From the NCBI GenBank assembly GCA_916700875.1, contig CAKAKS010000031.1, positions 5,961,477 to 6,025,476 of the forward strand: a stretch of 64,000 nt of DNA, given 5' to 3'. How positions within the stretch are numbered: position 1 is the first letter of the stretch; each line of letters starts with the position of its first letter. This document shows positions 46,925 through 60,335 of the stretch, in pieces. Origin of the DNA: Sebastes aleutianus. Taxonomy: Eukaryota > Chordata > Actinopteri > Perciformes > Sebastidae. Below the pieces are notes generated by a model. The model worked only from the letters and a program-made list of their open reading frames with translations, searched no databases and was not told where the DNA came from. Position numbers and translations under genes: made by a program.

Positions 46925-48775
46925 AGTAGAAGAAAGTGGAAGTAGAAAGGTGTAAAAGCAGATTTTGGTCCAAACCATTCACCTTCACTCAATTCTATAA
47001 AACATGAGTATGATTCTTGCCACCATTTTTTTCCAAGCTCAGGCAGTGAATCAGGCTTTCCATTAAAGGAGGAATTTCTCTTATAAATCTCTTTATTTCA
47101 TGTAATCCATAAAAGGGAAGTATAGACAGGTGTAAAAGCAGATTTTGGTCCAAACCATTTACCTTAAGTCAATTATGTGACATTAATGTGATTCTTGTTC
47201 CAAATGTTTCCAAGCTCAGGCAGTGAATCAGGCTTTTCATTAAAGGAGGAATTTCCCCTTTAAATCTGTTTATTGCACATGTTATAGAAGAGTAGAAGTA
47301 GAAGAAAGTGTAAGTAGAAAGGTGTAAAAGCAGATTTTGGTCCAAACCATTCACCTTCACTCAATTCTATAACACATTAGTATGATTCTTGTCACCAATT
47401 TTTTTCCAAGCTCAGGCAGTGAATCAGGCTTTTCATTAAAGGATGAATTTCCCCTTTAAATCTCTTTATTTAATGTGTTATAGAAGAGTAGAAGTAGAAG
47501 AAAATGGAAGTAAAAAGGTGTAAAAACAGATTTTGGTCCAAACCATTCACCTTCACTCAATTCTATAAAACATTAATGTGATTCTTGTCACCAATTTTTT
47601 TTCCAAGCTCAGTTTGTGAATCTGGCTTTTCATTAAATGAGGAATTTCCCTTATAAATCTCTTAATTGCACATGTTATAGGAGAGTAGAAGTAGAAGAGA
47701 GTGGAAGTAGAAAGGTGTAAATGCAGATTTTAGTCCAAACCATTCACCTTCAGTCAATTATGTGACATTTATGTGATTCTAGTCACCAAATGTTTCCAAG
47801 CTCATGCAGCGAATCAGACTTTTCATTAAAGGAGAAATTTCCCCTTTAAATCTCTTTATCTAATGTGTTATAGAAGAGTAGAAGTAGAAGGAACTGGAAG
47901 AAAGGTGTAAAAGCAAATTTTGGTCCAAACCATTCACTTCAGTCAATTATGTGACATTAATGTGATTCTTGTCGCCAAATGTTTCCAAGCTCAGTGAATC
48001 AGGATTTTCATTAAAGGAGGAATTTCCCTTATAAAACTAGTAGTATAGACAGGTATAAAAGCAGATTTTGGTCCAAACCATTGACCTTCAGTCAATTCTA
48101 TAAGACATCTTGTCGCCTTGCAAGCTCAGACAATGAATCAGGCTTTTAATTGAAGGAGGAATTTCCCTTATAAAATCTCTTTATTGCACATGTTATAGAA
48201 GAGTACAAGTAGAAGAAAGTGAAAGTAGAAAGGTGTAAAAGCAGATTTTAGTCCAAACCATTCACCTTCACTCAATTCTATAAAACTTTAGTATGATTCT
48301 TGTGTCCATTTTTTTCCAAGCTCAGGCAGTGAATCAGGCTTTTCATTAAAGGAGGGATTTCTCTTATAGATCTCTTTATTTGATGTGTTATAGAAGAGTA
48401 GAAGTAGAAGAAAGGGGAAGTATAGACAGGTATTAAAGCAGATTTTGGTCCAAATCATTGACCTTCAGTCAATTCTATAAGACATTAATGTGATTCTTGT
48501 CGCCTTGCAAGCTCAGACAGTGAATCAGGCTTTTCATGAAAGGAGGAATTTCCCTCATAAATCTCTTTATTTCATGTGTTATAGAACAGTAGAAGTAGAA
48601 GAAAATGGAAGTAGAAAGGTGTAAATTCAGATTTTGGTCCAAACCATTGACCTTCAGTCAATTCTATAAAACATTATTCTGATTCTTGAAATATTTCCAA
48701 GCTCAGGAAGGGAATCAGGCTTTTCCATTAAAGGAGGACTTTCCCTTAAAAATATAATTTCATGTGTTATCCGTG
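46925..48775. repeat. Tandem array of about 145-200-bp units, ten copies
   Basis: The phrase GCAGATTTTGGTCCAAACCA (with small changes) recurs ten times, at about 46958, 47138, 47330, 47527, 47722, 47912, 48060, 48240, 48438 and 48628. Each unit also carries TTCTTGTC(A/G)CC, TTTCCAAGCTCAGGCAGTGA and CATTAAAGGAGGAATTTC in order. Copies differ by small indels and one is shortened to about 150 bp. The array is AT-rich and non-coding. Confidence 0.92.
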
Positions 48776-48779
48776 TTTA

Positions 48780-50985
48780 TCCTGTAAGGCTCAAATTAGT
48801 TAAAACATCTGAAATCATGACACAAACCAATCTCAAGTCAGGCATCCTTTTTTGTCAATTTTGGGATAAATTATATTCTTATTGAGATTAATTTGAAATT
48901 CTTTTTTGAAATCTTGAAATCTTGAAATCCATCTTGAAAATGAAATGAGATCAAAGCATCATAATAGAGGGTGAGCCTCTCTGAATATCTTGGCCACATA
49001 AAATGAGTAGAATCAAATACAAACCAACTCGTTTAGAGCATGCAGAGAAGATCTTTGTGCTGCTAACCTTCTTTGCATGCATGAAAACGAGTTGACTCTT
49101 CAGGGAAGTGAGTTGATTTGACTTTCTTGCACCCTGCGCGCGAAACAGTGAAACAGTGAAACAGGGCTCGTATATCCACGCGTGATGTCACACCAGGGTG
49201 TCAGGATCCCACCGAGTTAAAACGCTGTTAATGTTGTTTCTCACGAGCCTGTAAAACAAACACAACACCTCTAATGACAGACATCCATGGCACCGCGTCG
49301 TCTGCACGTTTATTCAGCCATATGGAGAGTTATTCTAGGGGAATTTGAATAAGAGAAAGTCAATTATTTCTCTTGGAATAACGAGAATTAAATCATAGTT
49401 TCATTTATTCAGTTTCACATCAACAAAAGGGAACCAAACTGCAACTTCAGTCCTTATCTCGTCAGCTTGTGATTGAAGTTGTCTTTCAAAAAGCTCAGTG
49501 GCTCTGCAGGACAATGGAGCGACTGTTTTTAACTAAATAACCTCGTCAGGAGACTAAAGGAGACTAAAGGGAATCATAACCTGAGATGGAAACAGAGACA
49601 GTCCTCTAGCTGTATAGAGAGAAACGACAAGAGCCCGGAGGGGAGAAGAAGAAAGAGAGGTTAAAGAGAGTTTAACAAGGGATTAAAACTCTCAGATTGG
49701 TATCTACATCATGATGATACCGTGAATTAAAATAGTGCGTAATTGTATGGCTCCAGTCGCCAAGGGGCAGCAGGACGCACACGCCCAAAATCAGGCCGAG
49801 ATTTAGAAAAGACCACTGAAGCATCTCCGTGTTTTCACATCAAGCCGTTTTTCATGCTGTCAGATATCATTTAGACTTATTTAGGGTATTTACTGAGAAA
49901 CAACATTCTTCATATGCCACCAATTCGCTGCTGGCATCTACAGTGGAAGAGAGGAATAAAGAGTTGGTGATCATAATGTAGTTTGGACTGCAGAAATCCA
50001 AGAAGGCACACACAAAGAAATACATTTTCGTTACAATTATTGCTATTATTGTAATAAAAATCTTTCTTTTCCAACGAAACAAATGTGTAAACATATTGCC
50101 TACCATTTCCTGATTTAAAAAAAATCGAAGACAATGGATAGTTTAATAAAACAAACCATGCAATTCTACTGTAAATATAAACTTGCCCATGACGCTATTT
50201 ATCTTAATAAACAGATAATAATAATAAACTGTATTTTTTGTATGTAGGCCTACATGTCTTTATGGCCTACTGCTGAGAGATGTGCTCAATAATGTTGACA
50301 AGGTGCCACTTGGGAAAGAAATTAGGAATACTTAAAAAAAAAAAGGTACAGCAATGCTTTGCAAAAAAAAACTTTTGCATGCACACAGGCAGGCACATTA
50401 TATTTAATATGTTTAAGTATGATGCAGATTGAGCTATAATAATATCCCACAAACTCGTTAGACATGAGGTGCAAGTTATTCTGCATCACTTCAAATTTAC
50501 AATATCCCACTATATATTGAATTATTTTCATAAAAGACGCTTTGCCAAACCTTTAACACACTTATTGACTCAAATCTGCATCATTTTCCTCTCGAGTATA
50601 TATGCTGCTGATTTTCTATCAAACTGTTTGGACTCAGTGGAACAAATTGTCATTTTAGGAGAATCTGCGTCCTCGATCTGTTCCTCCTGGATGTTACAGG
50701 AACATGATGAGTATACTTGGTGAGGAAATACACAATGTTTCTTCCTTTTTTCCTTCTTGTCTCCGGGTGTGTTTTGTCTCCGGGTGTTTCTCCGGATTTA
50801 CTTCCCCGAGCAAAGTTTGTGTGTCCGCAAAAAAAAAAGACGCAGTGTAACCTGCGGCGACAGGTGGCAACAAGAGGTGAAGCTGAAAGGTCACAGCGAA
50901 CACTTCCGACTGCAGAGATAAGGACACATGCATGACTATTTCTACTGTTTGGGGGAAGGTTTCAACTCGACTCTAAAAAAGGGAA
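48780..50985. other. Upstream DNA, no gene seen
   Basis: Mostly unique DNA with no spliceable open frames. A triple GAAACAGT repeat sits near 49145. Nothing here can be annotated with support. Confidence 0.4.
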
Positions 50986-50989
50986 CTAC

Positions 50990-51390
50990 CTAGATGTTAT
51001 ATGTTATATACATGCACTATCTACCTTTAAACATGCACTATCTGCAACCATGTTGGACTCTAACCACTGGCGCACTTTACACTTTACTTTACACTATACA
51101 TCCTATATACTACTTTATAGACTGCACATATGTACATATTACATTTATTTATTGTACATACTACATTTATTTTTATTGATGGAATGTACACACTATGTTC
51201 ACCCATTCACTCTGTGTCTTTTATATCTCTATTATTGTTTTTTTTAATATTTGTATACCTTTACCTCTCCTGTGTTTCACTCTGTTTGCTGATGTTGCTG
51301 CTTTGACACCTGAATTTCCCTCCGGGGATTAATAAAGGTTCATCTTATCTTATCTTATCTTATCTTATCTTATCTTATCTTATCTTATAT
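50990..51390 (+). mobile_element. LINE 3' end with (TTATC)n tail
   Basis: From about 51180 onward it duplicates 3060-3245, ends CCTCCGGGGATTAATAAAGG, then nine TTATC units (51343-51388). The 5-mer tail and lack of a 5' part fit a truncated non-LTR insertion. Upstream sequence to 50990 probably belongs to the same 3' UTR. Confidence 0.65.
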
Positions 51391-52065
51391 CATAAGGCAC
51401 AAAATTAACTGGAAACGATTACATTTTGATTAAAAAAAATCCAGTGGTTTCTGGTCACATATATTGAATCTGTATTTTGACTTCTGCAAAAGAACAATTG
51501 CACGTCTAATATGTTTTAAGACATGGATATTATGGTAACTGTACAGGTTATATTAAAACACCATCCAAACAGTAGAATAATAACAGGAAAAGTAAGGATT
51601 ATGGTGCCATTAAAAGCAACTAAAGGGATACCAAAGACACAAATTGGAGGAATATTAATATATTAATAAGTGAGACCTGTTGAAGATAATATATGAAGCC
51701 AACAGTAACTGATCCACACATAAAAGCCCTTCAAGAATTTTTTTATAAAAGTCACATTTGTCCATCTGTGTTCACCAGTATATAGCGCATCTTCTCTCTC
51801 CTCTTTCATCCCTCACTCAAACACTCGCAATGCGCGCTCCCGCTCTGATGCATCCATCGCCTCCTGCTCCTCTGTGCGCGCTCCCTGCATAAAGATGAAT
51901 GCGTCTCGGGGAAAAACGCAGCACCCACTTAATGACAACTTTTATAAATGTGGCCGAGCGAGCGCACGTCTTCTTCTTTGTGGTCAGCGAGTCGAGATGA
52001 GCCAGATAATTAGGTCATAATAGCTGCAGAAACACCTCACTATTGATGATCCCATTAGGGGCGAC

Positions 52066-52695
52066 GATTTTCAAGCTCACCAAGTGCTGAAACAGATATT
52101 TCCTGCCTTGTTCTTGGTTCATTTGGACCCTCACACGGAGAATAATTGCATGTGTTTTGCAATATATAAAGGAGCATGCTTTATTTTTGGGTTAAATAAA
52201 ATATACATTCTGTTAAGGGCTTTTTGAGGACCTTAAGTGAGAGCTGGGACACAACACATCACCCTTAAGAGGGAGTGAAGTATATAATAGTACAGATATG
52301 AGGAGTTTTGTTTACATATATGGTGGTCTATATGTTGCCTATTTGTTACCATATAGGGTTCCGTCATGTTAGGGTGTTACTTTCATGATTTTCAAGCTCA
52401 CCAAGTGCTGAGACAGATATTTCCTGCCTTGTTCTTGGTTCATTTGGACTAGAATAATTGCATGTTTTTGCAATATATAAAGGAGCATGCTTTATTTGTG
52501 GGTTAAATAAAATATACATTCTGTTAAGGGCTTTTTGAGGACCTTAAGTGAGAGCTGGGACACAACACATCACCCTTAAGAGTGAGTGAATAGTACAGAT
52601 ATGAGGAGTTTTGTTTACATATATGGTGGTCTATATGTTGCCTATTTGTTACCATATGGTTCCGTCATGTTAGGGTGTTTCTGTCATGATGCATG
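52066..52695 (+). repeat. 321-bp tandem duplication
   Basis: Two head-to-tail copies, 52066-52386 and 52387-52695, both start GATTTTCAAGCTCACCAAGT and end with GTTAGGGTGTT(T/A)C, then a GTCATGAT-like word. They differ by a few substitutions and two short deletions in the second copy (loss of about 12 bases near CCCTCACACGG and of TATATAATAGT). Confidence 0.92.
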
Positions 52696-53359
52696 TGTTG
52701 CCGGTAGCTTTTCAGCTTTTCCCCCCTTCATCCCCTCAGCGCCGCCCTCTTTCTCCGCGACCAGCCTTTACCATCTGTTTTGGCTCCCCTCCATTCGGTC
52801 CCCTCATCTTTTTCTCCTCATCTTCCTGTGTTTTGTGCACTAGTGTCCACCCTCCCTCCAGCTTTGTCTGTCTTAGTCCAGCCCCGTCCATTGTTCCCTG
52901 CGCCTCCCATTTCCGCTTTGGTGTTGCCCTCTGACCCCCACACCCCGTCCCTCCTGCTGACGTTCCCCCCACCGAGCAGGACCCCAGATCTTCTTGTTCT
53001 TCTCTTGACTGCTCCCCCTTTAAGTTTTTTTTTGGGGGTGCTAATAACTGTTGCCAGCAAGCTCCACACAAAATCCCAGCGTGATTGCTATTGTGAGGCC
53101 TACAATGGCATACAGGCTGTAATGGCCATTAGCAACAGAGGGGCTCGGCCTGTGAGCTGTGTTTAGTTGTGTTTGGCCCACATGCAATGTGTGACTGGTG
53201 GTCAGATGTGAACTCTTCAGTCAAGTTTTTAATCTGCTCTATGTTGCTGTTGGTCTGTTACTGATTCTCTCCCTATACGTATAACTTCTCCTAAAATAGT
53301 GTAAAAGTGGAGGAATGTACCACCTTAATGATTTATATGAATAAAGTCAATGTGAGTGA

Positions 53360-53386
53360 TCACACACACACACACACACACACACA
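53360..53386 (+). repeat. (CA)n microsatellite
   Basis: Thirteen AC units, followed by degenerate CACACC sequence. Confidence 0.9.
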
Positions 53387-53899
53387 TATGCACCCCCATC
53401 GACACACACTAGTGATTGCAGTAGACTTTGATGATCAGAGCGGGTCCATCGGAGTGGACCTTGTCTTCATGCTTGTCAGTCAGAGTCGGTCTCCACGGAG
53501 ACGAGCATCACATATATGATGTTTTGAGAGGTTGTGGAGATGAAAGTCCTCAGGTTCTCCTCTTTACAAGTGGAGACCATAGAGTTAATCAAACAGAGAG
53601 TGAAAGAGCCTCTTTATCCAAACGGCAGTATGTAGCTGTAATGTAGAAAATATTTAATTCTGTTAGCGGGCTGAGTGAACGTCAGCGAGGAAACCGAAAC
53701 ACATTGTGTCATCTTCTGGATTAGTGTCTTGTTACTTTCTCAGCTTCTAATTAACTTGCTAAAGAGACCCAGAAGAAGACACGTTAGGGCCACATTACAC
53801 CAGAGCAAGATTTTGTTATGCATATTGAGAAACGCTCGAGATTTGTAACTGATTGAACTTAAATGGTGAATTCAACCAAATTTTCTTCAGTAGGAAGTA

Positions 53900-55300
53900 G
53901 ATCCAGTGATGCTAGAAATAGCTGTTTACCGATCAGTCCAGGCTGTTCTCACACAACGTTTGTATCCCTACGAAAAAGTAATGCACTGTAATTTGTATAT
54001 ATCCCACAAAATCAATTAATGTGTAATCAACATAATTGTGAACCAGGAAGTGTAAAGAGCGCCAAACGCTGCGTAGGGAGGAGGGCATGAAATTTAACCT
54101 CTGCATTAACCCATCCTAAGGATCAGCGAGCTGCTGTAAAGTGCACGGGGAGTAACTTGGGGTTAAGTGTCTCGCTCAAGGACACTTCAACATGTAGACA
54201 GTGTGAAACCAGAAGTCAACGTTGATTTATTTGTCACGTAACCTAACTATGTAGTTTTGTTGCCTAAACCTATCCAAGTCGATATTTTCCTAAACCTAAA
54301 CTAAGTACTTTTATTTTGAAAAGACTGGAGCGGAAATTGAGAAGTGTTGCTGGACATTCGTAGGAAAGCGCACGAAAAATTATCAATAACTTTTCTTAAG
54401 AAAGCATATGAACGGTTGTAGGATACGTTGATCAGTCGGTTGCTCCAACTCATTTGTCCAGATCTCAACAACTATTGAATGAATTGCCGTGAAACATTGT
54501 ACAGATATTCATGGTACCAGACGGCTGACTTTGGTGATCACATGACTTTTCCTCTAGCGCCGCCATGAGGTTGACAATAACTATTGATGGCAACAATGTC
54601 TCACAGGAAGTTGTACAAATAGCACAACATTACAAGGACATTCTGCGTGTCATGAGGATGCATTTTAGGCTTTTTGCATGTAATTTGCCACGCAACAAAA
54701 ACCACGGTAACACCCGCAGTTAGGTTGAGGCAACAAAACAACTTAGTTAGGTTTATGAAAAATTTTATGGTTGGGCTTTAAATAAGTATGCCAACTAAGT
54801 AAAATAAGTATTGAAACAATGTAACATAATTATGGAAAACACGTCACAAACGTCACTAACGTAACTCACAAAACAAAACACCGGTCTTGAACAGTCGCGT
54901 GTTTCTTAGACCCATCCACCCCTCTCCCGCCCGCCGTAAGCGGTCTTTCTCGCTTTTTATTCGACATCACTTGCTCTGAGCGTGGCACATGGTGTACAAA
55001 TGACACGGCAAAAGCAAGAAAGGCATTCTTATTGCTCGCTAAATGCCTTGCGCATTATCGTGTCATTCACACGCCTTTCCGTGCAAACTGGATGTGAAGG
55101 GATTGCCATGAAATTTGGTACCGACATTCCCGTCCCCCTCAGGATGAACTGTAAGAACTTTGCTTTCTAATGTAGCGCCATCATCAGGTCAAGATTGTAA
55201 TGTGTCCAATACTTTTGTTTATGACCAAATACCTGCAAAACGAATGACCCATCAGCCTCAACTCCCATGCCATGTAAACAAGACGATATATATAATTTTT
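53900..55300. repeat. Mosaic of dispersed teleost repeats
   Basis: The block includes a LINE-like phrase AAGTGTCTCGCTCAAGGACA (54165), a CCTAAACCTA-rich segment mirrored by GGTTGAGGCAACAAAACAAC (54714), and two stretches of the family at 26125 (54440-54600 and 55085-55290). No open frame matches a transposon protein. Confidence 0.55.
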
Positions 55301-56324
55301 TTACCCTAATTTTTAGGAAAACTGTCATAGTATGAACGCACTGCCATATGCATAAAATCTTCAAAAACATTGACTTTTTTCATGCAATCAGAACAGTCAA
55401 ATCTTAATTTGCATTTATCACAGTCCCTGTAAAAATCCAACATCATAGCACTACTTTTTGTGGAATCTGAGCCACTATATGCCATAAATCTTTGTATGTA
55501 AACTGTTAATTAATAACCAATAGTGTTTTCTAGAATCAATACAGTATCATAAAACATAATATCGCGATACTCAAGTGTATCGATATTTTCTTACACCCAT
55601 TGGAGAGTGACCCTGTAACACACACACACATACAAATGTTGCCGTTTCCAGTTTACTTTTGGCTAGTGACATCTAAAGCTGGAACCTCTTCACCCAGATA
55701 TCGCCTCAAACATAAAGAGCACATTTGCTTTTTGTAAAGCAAAGATCATGATTGTGTATTGTCACCCAGATAAAGTCAGTTGCAGGGTTTGATTAATATA
55801 CCTTCAAATTTCACATGGAAACATCTGATAAGCAAAAAATAAGCTAAGCCTATGACCCATACATTAGTTGTCTATCTTGTCTTGACAGACACTTTTTACT
55901 GTCGAGCCACACATAGGGAGGTGTGTAAGAATAGACGAGAGTAGTTAGGCATGCAGCTTCCCCTGCAACCTATCACATATTTCAATTTTCTATTATTACA
56001 CTGATATAATGCAAGTGTGACTGACTTCAGTATATTTGCCTGTCTCTGCTGTCAACAGACGATAAAGTGGAGAGAAATGTTAACACTGCATTGGTAACAG
56101 GCATTAAGAGAGACAGAGAGAGAGCGCCTGCAGATTTACTGCTGTGATGTCCCACTGATGCGCCGTGTTTGACGATTATGGACAGCCCTGGGTAATAGCA
56201 ATGTAATTAGGCCTTTACTGTCGTGTAATTCTCCGTCAAGCACATTGTCAATAGCTTGGTTGATGAGGTTGAAAGTGAGATTGGAATCCAGTGACCCGGG
56301 TCAGCCGCCGTAATACCGGCACAC

Positions 56325-56995
56325 ACACATTAACACACACACAAACACACACAGAGAGGCAGCACTGTGCTTGTAATGCAGTGTTGCTGCTGTGATATTT
56401 GCTTTTGTCCCCAGTGTTGATCTAAGCTGACATTATGCTGTATGGCCCTGATCGCTGTTTGTCTGAGTGTTACATTTGTCATCTGTGGGAGGGCAAACGA
56501 GGGATCAGGAGGACTGGGGAGCAAAGTGAGAGAGAGAGAGGGAGGGAGGTAGAGCAGGCCTGGCAGGTGAAGGAGGGAGGAAGAGAGGGAGTGAATGAGG
56601 GGAGGAAGGAGGGAGGAAGTGTGTGTGCTCATCTCTTGTGTGTCAGTTGCAGATCTGCTGGTGCGGAAGCAGATCTTTTCCCTCAGTGACTCTATTAATT
56701 TACCTCATTTATCTTAACCACCTCCTCCCCCCCTCCCCCCAATAAATACTGGAGACCTCAATCTGTGTGTGTGTGTGCGTGCACGTGAACAACCATATAG
56801 CTGTATGTGTGTTTGTGTGTGTGTGTTAGTGTGTGTGATGGAATAAAAACACAGCAGCTCCCCTTTCTATTCCCAGAGGACAAATCCGTGGCGGAAAAAC
56901 TCATTTTCCTGCAAATAGTTTGTCAGCCAAGCTAGGAGGAGTGATAAATTATCACAGACGTTAGGTGAAGGAGGGTGACTGGAGGAAGAGGGAAG

Positions 56996-57047
<52 letters not shown>

Positions 57048-57240
57048 CCTCTCACTCACTTTCCCAAACTACTCCTCCCTCTACTTCCTCCCATCACTTC
57101 CATTTACCTCTGATTTCTCTCATCCTGCGTCTGTACTGATCTAAACATGATACAAGCATTTATGTATGCACAGAAAAAACAATCCTACACAAACACAGGC
57201 GCGTACACACACGCACACACACATACAGACACCCAAAGAC
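56325..57240. repeat. Microsatellite-rich block (CA, GT, GA, CT)
   Basis: CA runs near 56320-56350, GA-rich purine DNA at 56525-56620, GT runs at 56765-56835, a (CT)n then (CA)n pair at 56998-57043 and more CA near 57205-57245. No gene. Confidence 0.85.
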
Positions 57241-57450
57241 GCACACACAGTGCAAGTTGGAATTGGGAAAATGGGGTTGCCCCTACAACTCAAGTGTGAC
57301 TCCCCATTCCAAATGATAAATTGATGGCCAGAAAAATGGATTTGTTTTCAACTAGTAACACATCAAAGAAATAATAATTCTGTGCGGGGGAGAGTGGCGG
57401 GATGATGAATGGGGTGGACAGCTGGATCACAACGGAGCAATGGAGTGAGT

Positions 57451-57455
<5 letters not shown>

Positions 57456-57501
<46 letters not shown>
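57456..57501 (+). repeat. (GA)n microsatellite
   Basis: About 23 GA units preceded by (GAGT)n. Confidence 0.95.
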
Positions 57502-57503
<2 letters not shown>

Positions 57504-57956
57504 TGTAAAATCAACACGCAAACAAAACACTGTCAGATAGATGAAATAGGTTTTGTATGTTTTGTAACAGGCCGTCTCTGGGCGGACAAGTCTGATTCCC
57601 CTATGCGGTCTCAATTGGCCATATCAAAATGTGGACACCTGAATGTTACACCCATTTGTGTTTGTTGGACGTCTCACTCCAAAACTATGGGCATGCTATG
57701 ACGGCCTTCTCCCATTGAGCCACAAGAGCACTCAAATTCATCACAGAGGTGTTGGATGAGGTTCAGGTTCAGTCAAGTTCCTCCACACCAAACTGGAAAA
57801 AAAAACGTCCCCATCACTTCCCCAAAGTGTTGCCACAACGTTGGAGTCTAAAATATCAGTATATAATGTAACACTAAGATCCTATAAGTGGAACTAAAGA
57901 GCCGAGACCATGAAAAACAGCCAAAGATTAAAAGTACATTAAAAGTATACAGACTG

Positions 57957-58232
57957 GGGCTGTCCTCGAACCAAAGAATTTCTTAGTCTACTAACACTCA
58001 TACAATTTTGTCGACTAGTTGATTTAATCAACAGATCTGTAAAACTGAATTTCTCCACAAAGAATCACAAAAAAGCACCACTTTAAATCTTGTGTTTACC
58101 AGAGATGTGCTCATAAGGTTCTTGGAAATGAGTTATTCAGCATGAAAAAAGCATAAAAAACAACTAAAGAAATCTTAGTCGACTAAGACCATTAGCGATT
58201 AGCCAAATAATCGACTAAGAGGAGGCAGCCTA
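57957..58232. mobile_element. hAT-like MITE of the GGGGCTGTCCTCGA family
   Basis: It begins GGGGCTGTCCTCGAACC and ends CTAAGAGGAGGCAGCC, which is roughly inverted. Internal TTAGTC(G/T)ACTAA words appear on both sides. A truncated relative starts at 7965. No duplication could be fixed. Confidence 0.55.
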
Positions 58233-58759
58233 ACACAAACAGGAGTGTCCACACAGTGGTCAGCATATATTAAGCAAACAATTTTTTTCAAATGCATTTA
58301 TTTATGCTCCATAAATAAACATTTCCATTTAATTATGACACAATAAATCATAGTTTTATTTGTTTTTAATCAGACATTTTAAATCTCCCACACTTAGTTA
58401 GCAATAGTGATTAAAGATATAAAGAAAATGTGTGAGAATAACTCAGTTACTTAATGCTATATCATTATAGCAATACAATTTACTCCTTATACTGAAGAAG
58501 CTCTCCATATTATCAAGCGTTCAGTTTGCAGTAAGTTTGTAAAATGAATTCAGTTACCCTTTGATTGGTTGAACTCTACACACAAATATTATCATTACAA
58601 AAATAAACTCAAACTCCATCATCTTGTCTGTTATGTTAAATTATGGCCTTGAAAATCCATGAACCACTCAGTGCTTCTGTTTTTATGTGACAGGACAACT
58701 ATTGGCCCTGTTTTCTACAAATCTATATTTGGACTGTGTTAAAATACTCCCAATGATAC

Positions 58760-59413
58760 TTAAAGCAGCATGGACCATGGAGCAAATATGAGCATGGAGC
58801 AAATATGATTAAAAAAAAGTTATTTCTATAAAACGGTCACTATATCCTGACAGTAGTGCATGACACAGGTAATCTGAAAAAGGTCATGTGCCTCTGTGTC
58901 CTCCGGTACTCCTAACGGCATCTACGAGATTTCACAGACCGGAGGAAAACAAACAGTCAGAGCCGAGCTGGAGCCTTGCCGTCTCTGAGCAGCTGTCAAT
59001 CACTCTCAAACTCCGATCAAACGGTCAACCTAGGCAGCGCTGATCAAATATGAATCAATATTCTCTTACTGTAATGCCTATTTCTCTCCTCAAATGTTTT
59101 CAGAATCATCTTGTAGTGTACTGTTTAGCTGTAAAATTAGAAAGTTTGTGACCCGGCAGCCATGTTGAGAACAGCTGAGGAAATACCAAGCACCGCCCAC
59201 CAGCCAGAGCACAACCAATAGGAACATTCTCTCTTTCTGAAATGACCTGTGATTGGTCAAAGTCTCCCGTCACGGGCTAGATTTTATAAAGCCTGAAAAC
59301 AGCACCACGAGGAGGTGCAGAAGTCTCTCAGAACACTTGAATTACAATATGCTGAAAGGTTAATATAGAATCTTTGCCCAATGATGCCAAAAATGTTCTG
59401 CTTGAAGCTTTAA
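58760..59413. mobile_element. MITE-like element with TTAAAGC / GCTTTAA ends
   Basis: About 650 bases, starting TTAAAGCAGCATGG and ending GAAGCTTTAA. The interior has phrases I recognise as repeated across fish genomes (for example CACTATATCCTGACAGTAGT, GACCCGGCAGCCATGTTGAG). The inverted match at the ends is only seven bases, so class is uncertain. Confidence 0.6.
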
Positions 59414-60177
59414 CTGTCAGAGATGTCAGTTATTATACAACTCTGCGGGATCTTCACAACAGGCTGTTTGGTTACTAACGCTTATTAAACAGAAGAGTGA
59501 ACACAGAATCAAACAAACCTATTGCCAAGAATTTCTTAAAGCAGGCAAATCAGTCATTTTAAGCAGTCATAGATATCAGGGGAACAAAAACAAACAGGTG
59601 TATTTCAGTCACATCACTTCCTGACGCGTGAATTAAGGAATATATTTCCCTAGTAACCATAAAAAATCATCTTTATCCTTTTCTCTTGCAACTCAATCCT
59701 CCCACTCAGCTCTAATCCCACTCAGGTAGTCATCTCGCTCAGGTAATAACCGTTAGCATAAGCACTAAAATCACATCATCATAATCATCATCATTATCAT
59801 CACCGTCCCCGGTCCCAGCACACTTACAATCATAGTTAGAGCCAGTGATAACACAATTGCATCCATATATTCACACAGTATTCAGGCAATTATTTGGACT
59901 GCCATCGTGCACAGCGGATCATTAAATGGAAGAGGTGTTCTTCCCACTCGTTTGCTCTCTTCCCTCCAGGTTTTTAAAACTGTACGATGTCTATACCCAA
60001 TGTGTGTTTTCATCCCGCTCATTTTTTTCCCAACCATATCTTATTTCTATTCTTTTTTATCGCACCCCCCACCTCCACACACACTCTCTCTTCTCTCCCC
60101 TTCGCAGTGATTGATGGAGTTAGGCAACAGAGCACAGAGCAACGTGTGGCCAACAGTCCAAGACAGCCTGCATCTGA

Positions 60178-60335
60178 GAGGGAAAGAGAGAGGTTGGTGG
60201 TGGTGGTGGTGAGGAGGAGGAGGAGGGTGGGGATTAAACGAAGAGAGAGGTAAAAGGGAGGGAAGGAAAGAGGAAGGGAATGGGGAGTGAGAGAGAGAAG
60301 GGGAGGGAGAGTATGAGAGAGAGAGGGGAGCTCAG
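60178..60335 (+). repeat. GGT/GAG/GA-rich purine tract
   Basis: (GGT)n followed by GAGG- and GAGA-rich sequence, strongly strand-asymmetric and non-coding. Confidence 0.8.

Noticed and set aside
52586..53166. Pro/Ser-rich proteins at 52.6-53.2 kb
   Set aside because: They are C/T-rich low-complexity translations with competing frames on both strands and no splice or domain support.
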